From the NCBI RefSeq assembly GCF_021462225.1, contig NC_061804.1, positions 811,001 to 875,000 on the forward strand: a DNA stretch of 64,000 bases, written 5' to 3'. Within the stretch, counting starts at the first letter, position 1, and the number at the start of each line of letters is the position of its first letter. The translations under genes and the position numbers were made by a program. This DNA is from Girardinichthys multiradiatus (taxonomy: Eukaryota; Chordata; Actinopteri; Cyprinodontiformes; Goodeidae). Shown here piece by piece: positions 10,431 to 21,350 of the stretch. Under the pieces are notes generated by a model. The model was not told the origin of the DNA. It worked only from the letters and a program-made list of their open reading frames with translations, and ran no database searches.

Positions 10431-12030
10431 AGCTGCTGGGCTCTGTCTAGGTCACAGCTTGTGGGCTCAAATTGCTCCACACATTGGACCCATTCTATCT
10501 AACATCACACCCTGGGCTGTTATGTAACCCCTGGACAGCCCCAGATAGGTCCCATGTTTTAGCCCATTGCTAGTCTATGTGGGCCCCACATGTTGGATCT
10601 GATGATCCTAAAAACACCTCACAGTGAAAATGTCTGAAGGGCTAAAACGTTCACTTTCAACTCAGATGCATCTTCATGGGAACCAACATTAGTTCAGTAA
10701 TAAAGCTCGTTAGCGTTAATTGATTTAAATTGTAATTAAATATTCTCTGGGTCGAGTTCAGACCTCCTTGGTTCCCCTCCATGTTTCCAGTTGGAGATGC
10801 TGATGAAACCTGGATCAAAGCAGAGAAACAGGAAACAGAGAAGCTGCAGTTTATTTGTTCTCTGCTTCTATCTGCGCTGATGTTACTGACGGCCCACATT
10901 GTCCCCATCGGACTCCACTTCTTCCTTTTTCCCACAGCAACAGGCAAACAAAGCAGAACCGGGTCGCAGAAAGCAGAGACACAACCCAAAACATGAAACA
11001 TTCTGTCAGGTTGGTGCCACTCTGAAGAATTATTGGATCTGAAATTATTTTTAACAGCGTCATCAGGACATAAAACGTCTCTACGTAGCTCAACTAAATC
11101 CATTAACAAAATTTAATAAATTACATAAAATGTATTCTTATTTATTATTAAAGGAAAACAAGAACACTAATTACAACATAATTATGTTTTCTAAATTACA
11201 AATTTAACAAAATACTTTTTCAATCAAACATAGAAACTAAGCTTATTTTCTATCATTTCTTTTTAAATTAATATTACAGCACATTTATAAAGAAGACATA
11301 AGCATAAAAATGTTTAAATAGTTTTAATTATTAAATGCATTCTAAAGTTGAATTGTTTTATTTTAAATTTTGTTTAAAATGAATTTGGTTTGAACATTTT
11401 CTGCCTTTTATATGAAACTATTTTGGTTCATGTTTTCATTTTGATCAGGACCCCAACATTATATATACAGTATATATATATATAGATAGATAGATATATA
11501 TAATATATCTAATTATTATTATTATTATTAATATCATTATTATTATTATTATTATTATAGTTATTATTAATATTATTGTTGGTGTTATTCTTAAAACAAC
11601 TGTAAAGACTAAAAATGAAGCTAGAGGTAAAAAGAAAGCAATATTTTCTGCATATTAAAGCATTTTTCTCCTGCTGAGGTTGAAGGCAGTAAAGCCATAA
11701 TAAAATCTGCAGGATAATGTGAAAGCTTCAGAAGTTAATTGGAATATCTGAGCTGATAACAGAAGGTCTGATGGAGCTTAACGAGGCTGTCTGATGACAC
11801 TATAACGAGCCGGGTCCATAAAGCTCCTGATGGACGACCAGACAGGAACTGGGAACGCTGGTCAAACCTTGCTTCCATCAGCAGCTCCAGCACCCATCCG
11901 GCTGGTGGTCGGACCTCAGGAAGAATCAGTTTTCCGAGATTTGTCTGAGGAATACCTGTAGTGGCTGTCAGGTCTTGGGACTAATCAGGCCTTTACTACC
12001 ACTCCAGCAGAGCTCCTTTACAGCTTCTGT
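10431..12030. other. No gene seen; AT-rich region
   Basis: From 11100 to 11640 the DNA is very AT-rich, with AT and ATT simple repeats. Open frames around 10657-11109 show no domain. Confidence 0.5.
11459..11582 (+). repeat. AT / ATAG / ATT simple repeat
   Basis: Successive (AT)n, ATAG and ATT runs. Confidence 0.9.
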
Positions 12031-12094
12031 GTTTATCCACAATCAATGTGGCCAATACCGGGGCGTATTAAGGGCAGTAAGTATATTGTAAATG

Positions 12095-12230
12095 AAAGTT
12101 TATGGTAAAATGGCCCATAAACAGGCGGCTGTATAAGTCTGGATGATTCTCTGCATGTTTATGGACGCTGCTGAGAGGTGCCACTTATTTACCCTCTTTT
12201 ATTTGCTCTAATTATTGTTTATGGAGCTGA
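12095..12230 (+). promoter_or_regulatory. Cluster of four TTTATGG (CDX/posterior-HOX type) sites
   Basis: TTTATGG occurs at 12099-12105, 12158-12164 and 12218-12224, and its complement CCATAAA at 12115-12121. Four matches to one 7-mer in 126 bases is far above random expectation, even in AT-rich DNA. CDX proteins bind (T)TTATGG/CCATAAA-type sites. The cluster lies about 9 kb downstream of the cdx1 stop codon. A role as a cdx1 enhancer is inference. Confidence 0.4.
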
Positions 12231-12239
12231 AGCTGTAAA

Positions 12240-15200
12240 CATCTGGACTGACCTGCAGGCAGGTTGAGCTGGAGCAGCTGAAGCAGAAAAATTAGATGTT
12301 TCTGCTGTTTCTTTGCACGCAGCTTGGCGGCCTGATCAAGGTCAGCATCACGCTGCTCTGCTGGCAGCCATTTTGTTTGGAGTGGATGAAACATGCCCTA
12401 AAATGGCCGCCTCCCTGCTGGTTGTCGTCAGCTTCTCAAACACGCCGACAGTCTGTGACACCGAACCTCCCCTCGCATCAACATGGATCCACAGATGCAT
12501 CAGAAGCAAGAAGAATATTTCAAAGAGTCGCGTTAAAGTAAAATATGGAGGAGCAGAACAACATTTCCCAAAGCAGCACTGCCATCCTCCACTTCCTGCT
12601 CCTCCTGGGCGTCCAGGCTGCTGCCAGCTGAACATTTGACCCGAGATAACAGACGAGGATGTTGTTCCTCATTAACACGGCTCACAGAGAGCATTTACCC
12701 AGCAGGCCCAGCCATAAAACCCTGTTTGTGCTCCTCACTGAGCAGCTTTACACCCACTGAGCTTCAAATAAAGGCTGCAGACGTGTTTCACCTGGAGAAG
12801 AACCCAAAAGTCCCTACATCAAATTTAAAACCAGTGCTTAACCAAAGCGGGTGCCAGAACCAGTTCTTTACTGGTTGTGTCATTATAAACACGTCATCCA
12901 GAAAACGAACCATGTTCTGGTTTATTTATGTACAGGACCAGAGTCCCTCCCTCAGGTGTTCCCCCTGCCTTGTCTTCTGGGTCTGATCATTGCTGTGGCC
13001 CACTAATCAACCCACCCTGTAAGCAGGGAGACATGGTGGGAGAACTGGGCGGGGTACCCGTCACATTTAGGTGTGGTCCATCAGCAAATCTTTGTTCCTC
13101 CTTCTGTGGACTGTCCTTGGATGGCAGCTGCTCTCTCCTGCCACTCTCTAAAGGCTTCTTACCACTGGTCCTTCAGGCTCCATTTCTGCTCAGTAAATGT
13201 CTGTGAATATAACTCTGGATGTAGAGCTGGACAAAGGTTCTCCAGAGAACTCCCTGCTCCACGTGGTTCTGTCAGCTGGTGATGGATCAGAGATCATTAC
13301 TGTCCAGATGAAGCTGCTCCTTGAGATTTTTCCAGATTCCTTCAATGTTTTCATGCAGAAGGAAAAACATGCAGTGAGTTTAATGATTTTCTACCACAGT
13401 TAGAGTCAAACTGGAGATCTTCTGAACATCTTTCCTTGATGGATGCTAATATTTCACTAAAGTAGGATGATGTTTAAAAAGATGTCTGCATCAGATCCAG
13501 ATTTCCCAATCTGGATCCCATTTTATCTAGAATGGAAGGAAGGGATGAATAATCTGATTTTGCTCCAGACTTGATGCTTCGCCAGAGTCAGGGCTGGAAA
13601 CTGTGGCATGTCTGCATCTCCATATGTCCAAGCTCTGCAGGTGGATCTTCTGCTGTTGTCCACAGCTACTATCCCAGCTCTTGCTGCCTCCTCCACAAAC
13701 ATTTCTGCGTCTCTGTGGTGGAACCATTTTTACTGCATCCATCCCATAATAAACTTTATGGCCCTGAAGAGGCGAGGCCGAGCAGCTTCGCTCTCATTAC
13801 CTTCTGTTTGCCTAAAAATGAGACGAGCGTGCAGCTGTTGCTGCAAACATCATGGAGACGCTCTCTTCGCAGAGCTGGAGATATTTCCTCTGGGATTCAA
13901 TAACTGGTTTCATCTTGTTGATGTTCTGTATGAGTTTTAATCCTCCTTTAATCTGAAGCCTCAGTTCGTCAGTAATAAAGTTTAATTAGTGCTGCGTTTC
14001 GTTAGCAGCTGCTTGAATAAACTCATCATCTTTCTGGTTATTTTTTCCTTCATATTGATTTTCTTTAAATGTTAAATTTGTTGTTTTTATGTCCTGATAA
14101 AGTCCATCTGGGCTCTCCCGTCCACATGCTCAGTACCAGAACAGCACACAGCAGCTCCTCCACCAGGAAGCTTTGTCTGCAAGTAAACTGAGCACACAGA
14201 ACCAAACATTTGCCCAACAACGAAGCCAGACCCGGCCCAATCGGGAGACTTGACCAACATTTGTGGACTATTGGGTCGTCTGCTCGAGCCTCCAGTCACT
14301 TTTGAGCATCCTCTTTGACCTAAAAATCCAGTTCTAAATCCAAAGTGAAGAACATCCATTTCCAGGTTTGACCAGAACCACTGACTGAGCAGAAGAGTCT
14401 ATTGTTTCCCCAGCTGAGAGAGATACAGAGGCAGAACCCCAGAACAAAAATGTATGGTGGTTCCAGAACAAAAAGAAGCCAGTCCGACCCGTAAACCATT
14501 CTGACCCACAAGGCCCCCCTTTCGATGCTGAAAGCTGACAGGTTCTGATAGGTGCCTTCAAAACATTCAATTTCAGTTCAGTTTATCTATAAAACAAAGT
14601 TCAGTCCAATCATCCAGATTCTAAGTCGGGTACTTCAGTTCTAACTGGATTATAGTTCTGAGACAGTTTATTATTAAACTGGTTCAAAGTTTCTATGTAA
14701 GGAAACCCAGCAGGTTGGATCCAGTCAGTGACTCTGCAGCATTTAGAGAGCATGTAGAGACAGTGGAGAGCAAAACACCCTTTTAACAGGAAGAAACCTC
14801 CAGCAGAACCAGAACCAGGCTCAGTGTGAGCGGCCATCTGCCACGACCCACTGGGGGTTTGAGAGAACAGAGCAGAAAGGACTTTGGGCTTCTAGTTTTT
14901 AATTAGATTAAATATGTGATAAAACTCTGGATTAGACGATAAAAACAACCTTCTCTGGACCACTGAGAGTCCCAGAGGTTCTGGATTGGTCCATCAGTAC
15001 CGAGTAAATTTTAATGGCCTCATATTTGACTCAATTCTCCTCTGTTACCTTAGTTAAACTTTTGATCTTCCTCTCAGGCTTTCTGACTTGTATTCATAAT
15101 GTATTTTTATCGTGTTTCTGTTGTTTTTCTTTCACGGTGATTCGTCACATTTTCGGACAAATGAAGAAGGCTCGGAGGCGTGGCTTAGACATGCGATATG

Positions 15201-15250
15201 ACAGCATGGACGTTTCATGACGTAACGGTGTTAATAAGTTATATGAAATG
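12240..15250. other. No gene seen
   Basis: Several overlapping open frames (12296-12986, 12928-13403, 13527-13940) have no recognisable domain, no consistent splice structure and no transposon motif. Nothing else was recognised. Confidence 0.45.
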
Positions 15251-15254
15251 ATAA

Positions 15255-15295
15255 GAGGTCAGGGTAAGGCGTTATTTATGGCCATAAATAGCAGC
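15255..15295 (+). promoter_or_regulatory. Palindromic pair of CDX-type sites with adjacent nuclear-receptor-like half site
   Basis: TATTTATGGCCATAAATA at 15273-15290 is a perfect 18-bp palindrome made of TTTATGG and CCATAAA back to back. AGAGGTCAGGGTAAGG, containing an AGGTCA half site, lies about 10 bases upstream. It is about 5.8 kb downstream of the cdx1 stop codon. The function is inferred from motifs only; CArG- or MEF2-like binding is an alternative. Confidence 0.35.
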
Positions 15296-18180
15296 TGAAT
15301 ATTTGTTTGGTTCTCTTTTAAATAAAACCGACATTTTTCCAAACTTGATTTTGTTTTAAAGTTTTTTGCTGATTTTTTGAGCCACAAAAATAAAGATTTG
15401 AACACTAATTCAAATATGAAGTCAATAATGAAGACGAAGAATTAGATTAAATAGCCTATTGTGTGAATTGCAATTATAATGTCATTAATAGAATAATGTG
15501 TTCATTATGCACATTGTATAATAATGAATATATTGTTTAAATAAATTATCATACAGGTATTTGAAACACATCCTTTAAACATCCAGAGATGACCTTTCTA
15601 TAAATGTTGTTTCTGATTGGGTGAAAACGTCAAATAAAAGTTTGGACTTTCATTTCTAGAAGCATGAAAACTCTCAGATATCAAATAATTAATGTTCTTC
15701 ATGTATAGTTTGTTATGAGGAACCACCAAGGTTCCTTCCTAACCTTTTCTGGCTGTTTTTGTTGCCTAGTTTTCCAATTTATCCGGAGCAGCTTATCAAC
15801 AGCAGGTTAAGTGGAGCTGGGAGTGTCTTCTATCTTTAAAGTAAAGCCAAACTGCTGATAAACAATCAGACCTAAGCTCGGTCCTGTCGGCACGGCAACG
15901 CTCAGTCAGGGCTGAGAAAATACCTCCTCACATAACAGCAGATATTATTTCATAATTATATCACTTTTATTTGCTCAGTGCAATAAAGACACTTCCTTCG
16001 TTAGTTCTGAGTGAAAACAGGAATATAAAACTGATCATCTGAGGTGTTCCTCAAGGCTGAGTTCTGGAGCCTTTTTGTTCGATTTATAACTTAATTAATC
16101 ATTTAACTTTCAGTTCCAAACCATAATAAGTGTTTAAGCCAATGATAATTTAGGATAAAATGTGAAAATGTAAAGACAGAAACTGTAGGTAGTGAGTCCT
16201 AAAAATAATTCATTTTGTTGCCATGTAGTTTTTACATTTTTCATTTTTGACTGAAGGTCTCAAGTTCAACATGGGTCTATGCCGGTCTCTATGGTTAACT
16301 GGTGCACACACACACACACACACTGGAGGAGATAATCTGTATCAGTGTTGAGATAGGACTGTTGTTGGAGGCAAAGTGGGCCCTGGAGGACAAAGGTCCC
16401 ACTGTGGACACATGAACACACAGCAGAGAAGATAGCAGGATCCTGCTTTGTTTGCCCAGTGTTCCTCTTTGCCCTTTGGACACCACACCTCAACTGATGC
16501 ATCGGTTAGCAAACACGTTTCTGTGTGAGTTTGAGTAATCCTCAAGAAGAGGTTATGGAAACAGAGTATTGATACGTATAGATGGAATATTTCAGAAAGA
16601 GGCGCAGAGCTCCATTCAGACCCGTCTTAAAGATGCTCCCTGAGTCTCCATATTCCCTCGCTGTTATTACTAAATACCATTTTTGTATTGATATCGTTCA
16701 TGTTCGGAACTGGAGTTAATGTCGTCTTTGCTCTTCAACGATGCTCACGTTCACTAACGTCTCTGAGATGTGGAGATGTTTCAGATCTCCAGGTGACCTT
16801 CTGTGCGGATCAGAACACTGGAAATAAATTTAGATCTAAAATTACTTTCAGAACCGTTTCAACTCCAACAGTACATGTGGACGGGTCAAACTGAACAAAC
16901 TAATACTGGACTTAAACAGTCCAAATCAGAACTTTGGTCTCCGACTGACAGTTCAGGAGAGCAGATAAAAAACAGACACTTTTACAGTAAAGCTTTTTGT
17001 TTTTAATAAAAATTACAGTTAAAATATAAACATGATGAAATCTCTTAAAATCACAAACATTTACAGGACATTAAGACAAAACCATCAGTGTCATTTTCTG
17101 TGAAATTAACTTGGAATAAAATGAGTATTTTACAACATTTCCACCACCTGAAGTAACCCTGTTCCTACAGATCTGGATCAGCACCAGCTCAGTTTGGGTT
17201 CAAAGCTAGAGAAGAATTTCTCTGGGAAATCTAAAATTGTTAAAATGTTGCTGTTCAGTAAAACTTTGATGAGCTGTGACGGTCCCCTCTGATCCAGAAG
17301 AGGAGAAGTACGACATGTCTCAGCTGGTTCTGTTTAAAAGAGGTTAACCCAACCATCCCAGAACTGACAGGGAGAAAACATCTGTTCACTCATAAAAGAG
17401 ACAAAAGGAATATTTGTGAAGAAGTTCATTTGTCTTCCAGGATAGATGTTGTAAGACATACAGAACCGTCAATATTCTGAGCAGAGGTCCGAAGCTCAGT
17501 CTGAGCCGAGGAGCAAACGCTTCCAACAGAAGGAAGCAAGTTTTAAAAGCTGAAACCTTCAAAGTGTTGACCTACATGACCTTCAGGCTCAGAATACTGA
17601 TGCCAGGAACCCAGGCTGGGAAAATAAAGAAATGTTTGTAGAGAGCGTCCCAGTCTGCCTGGACTGGCAAGCAGAACTTTTAGTCCAGTTCTGGATACGG
17701 TTTAAAGAACCAACAACCGCACAGAAGGACCAGCAGCTAGATAAAAGAGCCACAAAAATGGAAGCAACAGAGATAGAAACGAGCAGCTGTGGTCTCAGGA
17801 TTGCGATGGAAACGTTGGCAGAAAAATCAACAGGTATAAATATTGTAGGTTCAAAATGTTCGATCTTCAAGATAAAGTTGGAAGAGTTTCATCCAGAGGT
17901 TTCATTACTGCGTTTAGAGAGCTGGTCTGGTTCTGCTCAGCAATCTCCTGCAGAGCTTCTCTATCTACAGCAACACAGCAGGCGGCGTGGAGACTCTGCT
18001 TTGTGGTTTTCAGAACCGTGTTTCTGACGTATATCGTCTAAAGATGATGTTAGGTCTTCAGGGATACAGTTAGTTTCATTAATGATGGCTGACACAGAAC
18101 ATCTCTGGACCCCAGTTCTCTGCCACAGGAACCTGAACTGGAACCATCAGAAGAGCTCCCACCACTCCTGTTAGAATGTC
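15296..18180. other. No gene seen
   Basis: AT-rich unique-looking DNA with a short CA run at 16303-16323. Open frames at 16266-16545 and 17589-18027 have no recognisable domain. Confidence 0.45.
16303..16323 (+). repeat. (CA)n microsatellite
   Basis: About ten CA units. Confidence 0.9.
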
Positions 18181-18186
18181 TCTGCC

Positions 18187-18660
18187 CTGGTTACTGGTTA
18201 CTAGTTACTAGTTACTGGTTACGAGTTACTATGTACCGGTTACTGGTTACTAGTTACTGTTTACGAGTTACTATGTACCGGTTACTGGTTACTAGTTACC
18301 GGTAACTATGTACAGGTTACTGGTTACTAGTTACTGGTTACGAGTTACTATGTACCGGTTACTGGTTACTAGTTACCGGTAACTATGTACAGGTTACTGA
18401 TTACTAGTTACCGGTAACTATGTACAGGTTACTGGTTACTAGTTACCGGTAACTATGTACCGGTTACTGGTTACCGGTAACTATGTACCGGCTCTGGTTA
18501 CTAGTTACTGGTTACCGGTTACTGGTTACCAGTTACTGGTTACCTGTTACGAGATACCGGTTACTGGTTTCTGGTTACCGGTTACAAGGTACCTGTTACT
18601 GGTTGCCGGTTACTGGTTAGCAGTTACTGGTTACCTGTTACCATTTACTAATTACTGATT
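18187..18660 (+). repeat. GTTACT/GGTTACC degenerate minisatellite
   Basis: A tandem array of 6-7-bp variants (GGTTACT, AGTTACT, GGTTACC, GGTAACT, ATGTACC). These form longer units such as one containing GGTTACTGGTTACTAG and CTATGTACCGG. The self-complementary stretch GTTACCGGTAAC occurs several times (for example near 18296, 18373, 18410, 18442 and 18471). Confidence 0.93.
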
Positions 18661-18844
18661 ATCTGTTCATGTAGAATTCATGTTAAAATCCTAACTCTAA
18701 CAATCAGGTCCAGTAAGGTCCAGTTCCTTCATATATTCCTGAATAATTCCAGCCACATCCTTCATCTGGAGCCTTAGGTCCTCAGACCAACATCTACGGG
18801 TAGTCTCAAGGACCAGCGATAAAACTGACTGGACCAGATGAATC

Positions 18845-18965
18845 TTTCCAGACTGTTGGACCTTATCTGTGGAACAACCTTTCTTAGTTTTCTACCTTGT
18901 CTTAGAGTCTGGACTCACTTAAGAAGAAGCAAATTTTCTTATTCAAATATGCTTTTCCTGAAAGT
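18845..18965 (+). mobile_element. Decayed LINE C-terminal fragment
   Basis: Encodes a degraded LWNNLS...FSLDTFKKQ-like stretch followed by FLIQICFS. This resembles the C-terminal block of fish non-LTR retrotransposon reverse transcriptases. Short and frame-shifted. Confidence 0.4.
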
Positions 18966-18969
18966 CCTT

Positions 18970-19745
18970 TTAAATCATCTCATATTTCTGTTTAGCTCTT
19001 TGCATGTTTTAATTAAATCTTTCTTCTTTTTGTGATTTTTTATCTGTGGAAGCTTCTTTATAAATAAATAAATTACTTCATATCTTTGAAAAAGGCCATC
19101 AGTTGTTTCTTAAGATGTGTGATGTCATAATTTTAACGCATCAACTTTCCTTAAAACATTAAGGATTCTGAGCAAATAAATATTTTACTGGTGAAGTTCA
19201 AAATTCCTTATACAAATCTATTTCTAGCCCGTTATTTATTTAAATTCTCTAAATAAACTTGATGAAAGAAGAAAATAAATAAATAAGCGTCTGACTTTAA
19301 TGTGATTAAAGACCCAGGATGGATAATCTGGATGTTTTTAAGGCTGTTTAAAGTCACATGATAATATTAGACTTTTTAAGGTCCAACAGAAGCAAGGTAT
19401 TAATCTAAAGATGGACTCAGCCTGAAAGCTGTCCTTCAGTTGGACCAACAATGTTCTCCATATGTTCTGGTACAAACATCTAAAACTTTTAAACAGAGAC
19501 AGCTTAATGGTGTTCGAACGTTCCTTAAGAACCTGCTGAACTGAGTAAACATGTTGACTAAGATTTCTTCAAAAATCTTTAGAAAAATTTTTCAAATTCA
19601 AAATGAATGGAGAAAAAAATCTTTGGGTTATGACAGGGGTTCCCAAAGTGGGGGGACACAAACTGAAAGGTCTGAGAATCCCTGGTTACGATTACATGAC
19701 TCCAAATTAATAAGTGTTCATTTATGTATAAATTATGTTTGTTAC
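18970..19745. other. No gene seen
   Basis: AT-rich DNA. A stretch at 19637-19665 (GGGGTTCCCAAAGTGGGGGG) resembles the end of hAT-type repeats, but it is too short to assign. Confidence 0.4.
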
Positions 19746-19754
19746 AAAAACTGA

Positions 19755-19992
19755 TAAAATGGTTCGCAGCGCTGATGGTGTAAGAGTTAAACTCGTGACC
19801 CATACACAAGAGGCTTCAGTCCTTGACGCAGTAGTCCCGGGTTCCAGTCCCGGGTTCCAGTCCCGGTTTCCAGTCCCGGGTTCCAGTCCCGGGTTCCGGT
19901 CCTGGGTTCCGGTCCTGGCCCCAGCGATATTTGCCGCATGTCTTCCTGTCTCTCCACCCTTTCCTGTCCTCTAGTGCTGCAAAAAAAAAGAT
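19755..19992 (+). mobile_element. tRNA-derived SINE with an expanded internal 13-bp repeat
   Basis: The layout GACGCAGTAGTCCCGGGTTC, then CCCCAGCGATATTTGCCGCA and TGTCTTCCTGTCTCTC, then a run of A, matches a fish tRNA-derived SINE family. Another copy lies at about 55170-55330 (CTCGACGCAG, GGTTCAACTCCCAGCCC, CTGCATGTCTTCCC). In this copy the segment corresponding to the RNA polymerase III B box is multiplied; see 19836-19918. Confidence 0.65.
19836..19918 (+). repeat. 13-bp minisatellite inside the SINE B box
   Basis: About 6.4 copies of CCCGGGTTCCAGT with few substitutions (later copies have CCGGT and CCTGG). Each unit contains a GGTTCCAGTCC sequence close to the B-box consensus GGTTCGANTCC. 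Confidence 0.93.
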
Positions 19993-20011
19993 AAAATAAA
20001 AATCTGTTTTA

Positions 20012-20340
20012 GGGTTGCATAGTAGCGCAGGTGGTAGGACTGCGTGCGCTACTGGATTCTACTCCGGGGGTCTTTCTGCATGGAGTTTGCATGTTCTCCC
20101 CGTGCATGCGTGGGTTCTCTCCAGGTACTCCGGCCCACATTGTTAGGTTAATTGTTCTCTCTAAATTGCCCTTATGTGTGCCTGGTTGTTTGTCCTGTGT
20201 GTCCCTGTGTTGCCCTGCGATGGACTGGAGACCTGTCCAGGGTGGACCCCGCCTTTCGCCCGTAGACTGGTGGAAGCACCAGCTCCCCCATGACCCAGGA
20301 TGGAAGAACCGGGTAAGGAAGATGGATGGATGGAAAAATC
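20012..20340 (+). mobile_element. tRNA-headed interspersed repeat (SINE-like) ending in GATGGATGG
   Basis: Starts with a tRNA-like head (GCAGGTGGTAGGACTGCGTG), followed by the blocks GGGTCTTTCTGCATGGAGTT, TGCATGTTCTCCCCGTGCAT and TGCCCTGCGATGGACTGG. It ends in GGAAGATGGATGGATGG. It is a widespread fish repeat; another copy lies at 42335-42580. The tail is a short ATGG tandem, relevant to the long ATGG/CCAT arrays nearby. Confidence 0.7.
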
Positions 20341-21101
20341 TGCTTTAGTAAAACATTCCGGTAAAAAGTTACATTTTTAATTTTAATACATTTTTAAGGT
20401 TTTCTTTTATTATTTCTTGTCTAATGTAGAAGAAAAAACTCTTTAGAGTTTTTTAGTCAGAAGATGAGAAAATGGGTCGGATCGTAGTTTACAGAACCAT
20501 TTATCCTGAACATCTAATTTGGATCAGAAGTTTTACCATCAACATTTAAAGTATCTGTAGCTAAAAAAAACGTAACGATGAATCAACAGGTCCAGGTGAC
20601 AACCGTCTTTGAATTGTTGAAGGTTTCCTGTTCTGTAGAACATCTGTATGGGGTCGCCTGGTGGAACAGAATGAACAGAACCACAGAGAACAAGCTGAAC
20701 CTTTGTCTCAGCCAATGAAACCAGAGAGAAACTGAGCAGTCTGTCATGAAGCTCCCCAACCTTTTAACCATGAACGAGCAAGGAGCTGTTTGGTCCAAAT
20801 ATCAGGAACATTTGGTTAAAGGTGATAGACCCAGCAGAGGAACTGGGCTCAGGATCAATCAGCATGTTTTTCAGGGTTCTTCCAGCTGAACTTCTCTCAG
20901 GATGACTTCACAGAAAGGAGGAATCTGCAGAGACAGCCTGGAGCCGCTGGAAGGACATTTTCAAACCTTCTTTCTTGAGTTTCAGCTTCAGAACATCTGA
21001 AGAGGCAGAGATTCAGGAGCTGAAGTGTCTCAGTCTGTTGAGGAGACTCGTTAGTCCCAGCCCCCCCATCAGCGTCGAGTGAAACATCTCCACCTCGGCC
21101 C
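20341..21101. other. cdx1 3' flank and presumed 3' UTR
   Basis: Downstream of the cdx1 stop codon on the minus strand. The complement of AATAAA (TTTATT) lies at 20406-20411 and could be a polyadenylation signal, about 690 bases past the stop. The transcript end cannot be fixed from sequence alone. Confidence 0.35.
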
Positions 21102-21350
21102 TCAGTACTCCTCCTTTATGTTTAGAGTCAGAGAAGATGGAGAAACCAGCCCATTGCTGCCGCTGCTGCTCGACACCATGGCAACACTGCTGCTGCTGCT
21201 GCTCCCGTGGAGTCCGCCTCCTCCTCCTCCTCCACTGCCAGTGCTGCCGGTGGGAGGTGTGGGTGTGGTAGTCGAAGAGGCCGGCTGCTGAAGCTTCTTC
21301 TTGTTGATCTTTCGCTCCTTCGCTCGTCGGTTCTGGAACCAGATCTTCAC
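21102..21350 (-). CDS. cdx1b: cdx1 coding exon 3 (recognition helix and C-terminus)
   Basis: Acceptor TTCCAG before 21350, stop TGA at 21102-21104. Encodes residues 210-291: [19 protein letters not shown], then a Thr/Pro, Gly7 and Ser6 low-complexity tail ending LTLNIKEEY. The Ser6 and Gly7 runs come from AGC and GGA triplet tracts. Confidence 0.95.
   Translation of the reverse strand: MKIWFQNRRAKERKINKKKLQQPASSTTTPTPPTGSTGSGGGGGGGLHGSSSSSSVAMVSSSSGSNGLVSPSSLTLNIKEEY

Noticed and set aside
12296..13940. Several overlapping 80-116-codon frames as a possible gene
   Set aside because: No domain, no conserved motif and no compatible splice sites. The frames overlap on both strands as expected for shadows.
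19637..19690. hAT-like terminal sequence
   Set aside because: Only about 30 bases resemble such repeats. No terminal inverted repeat or 8-bp target duplication could be found by eye.
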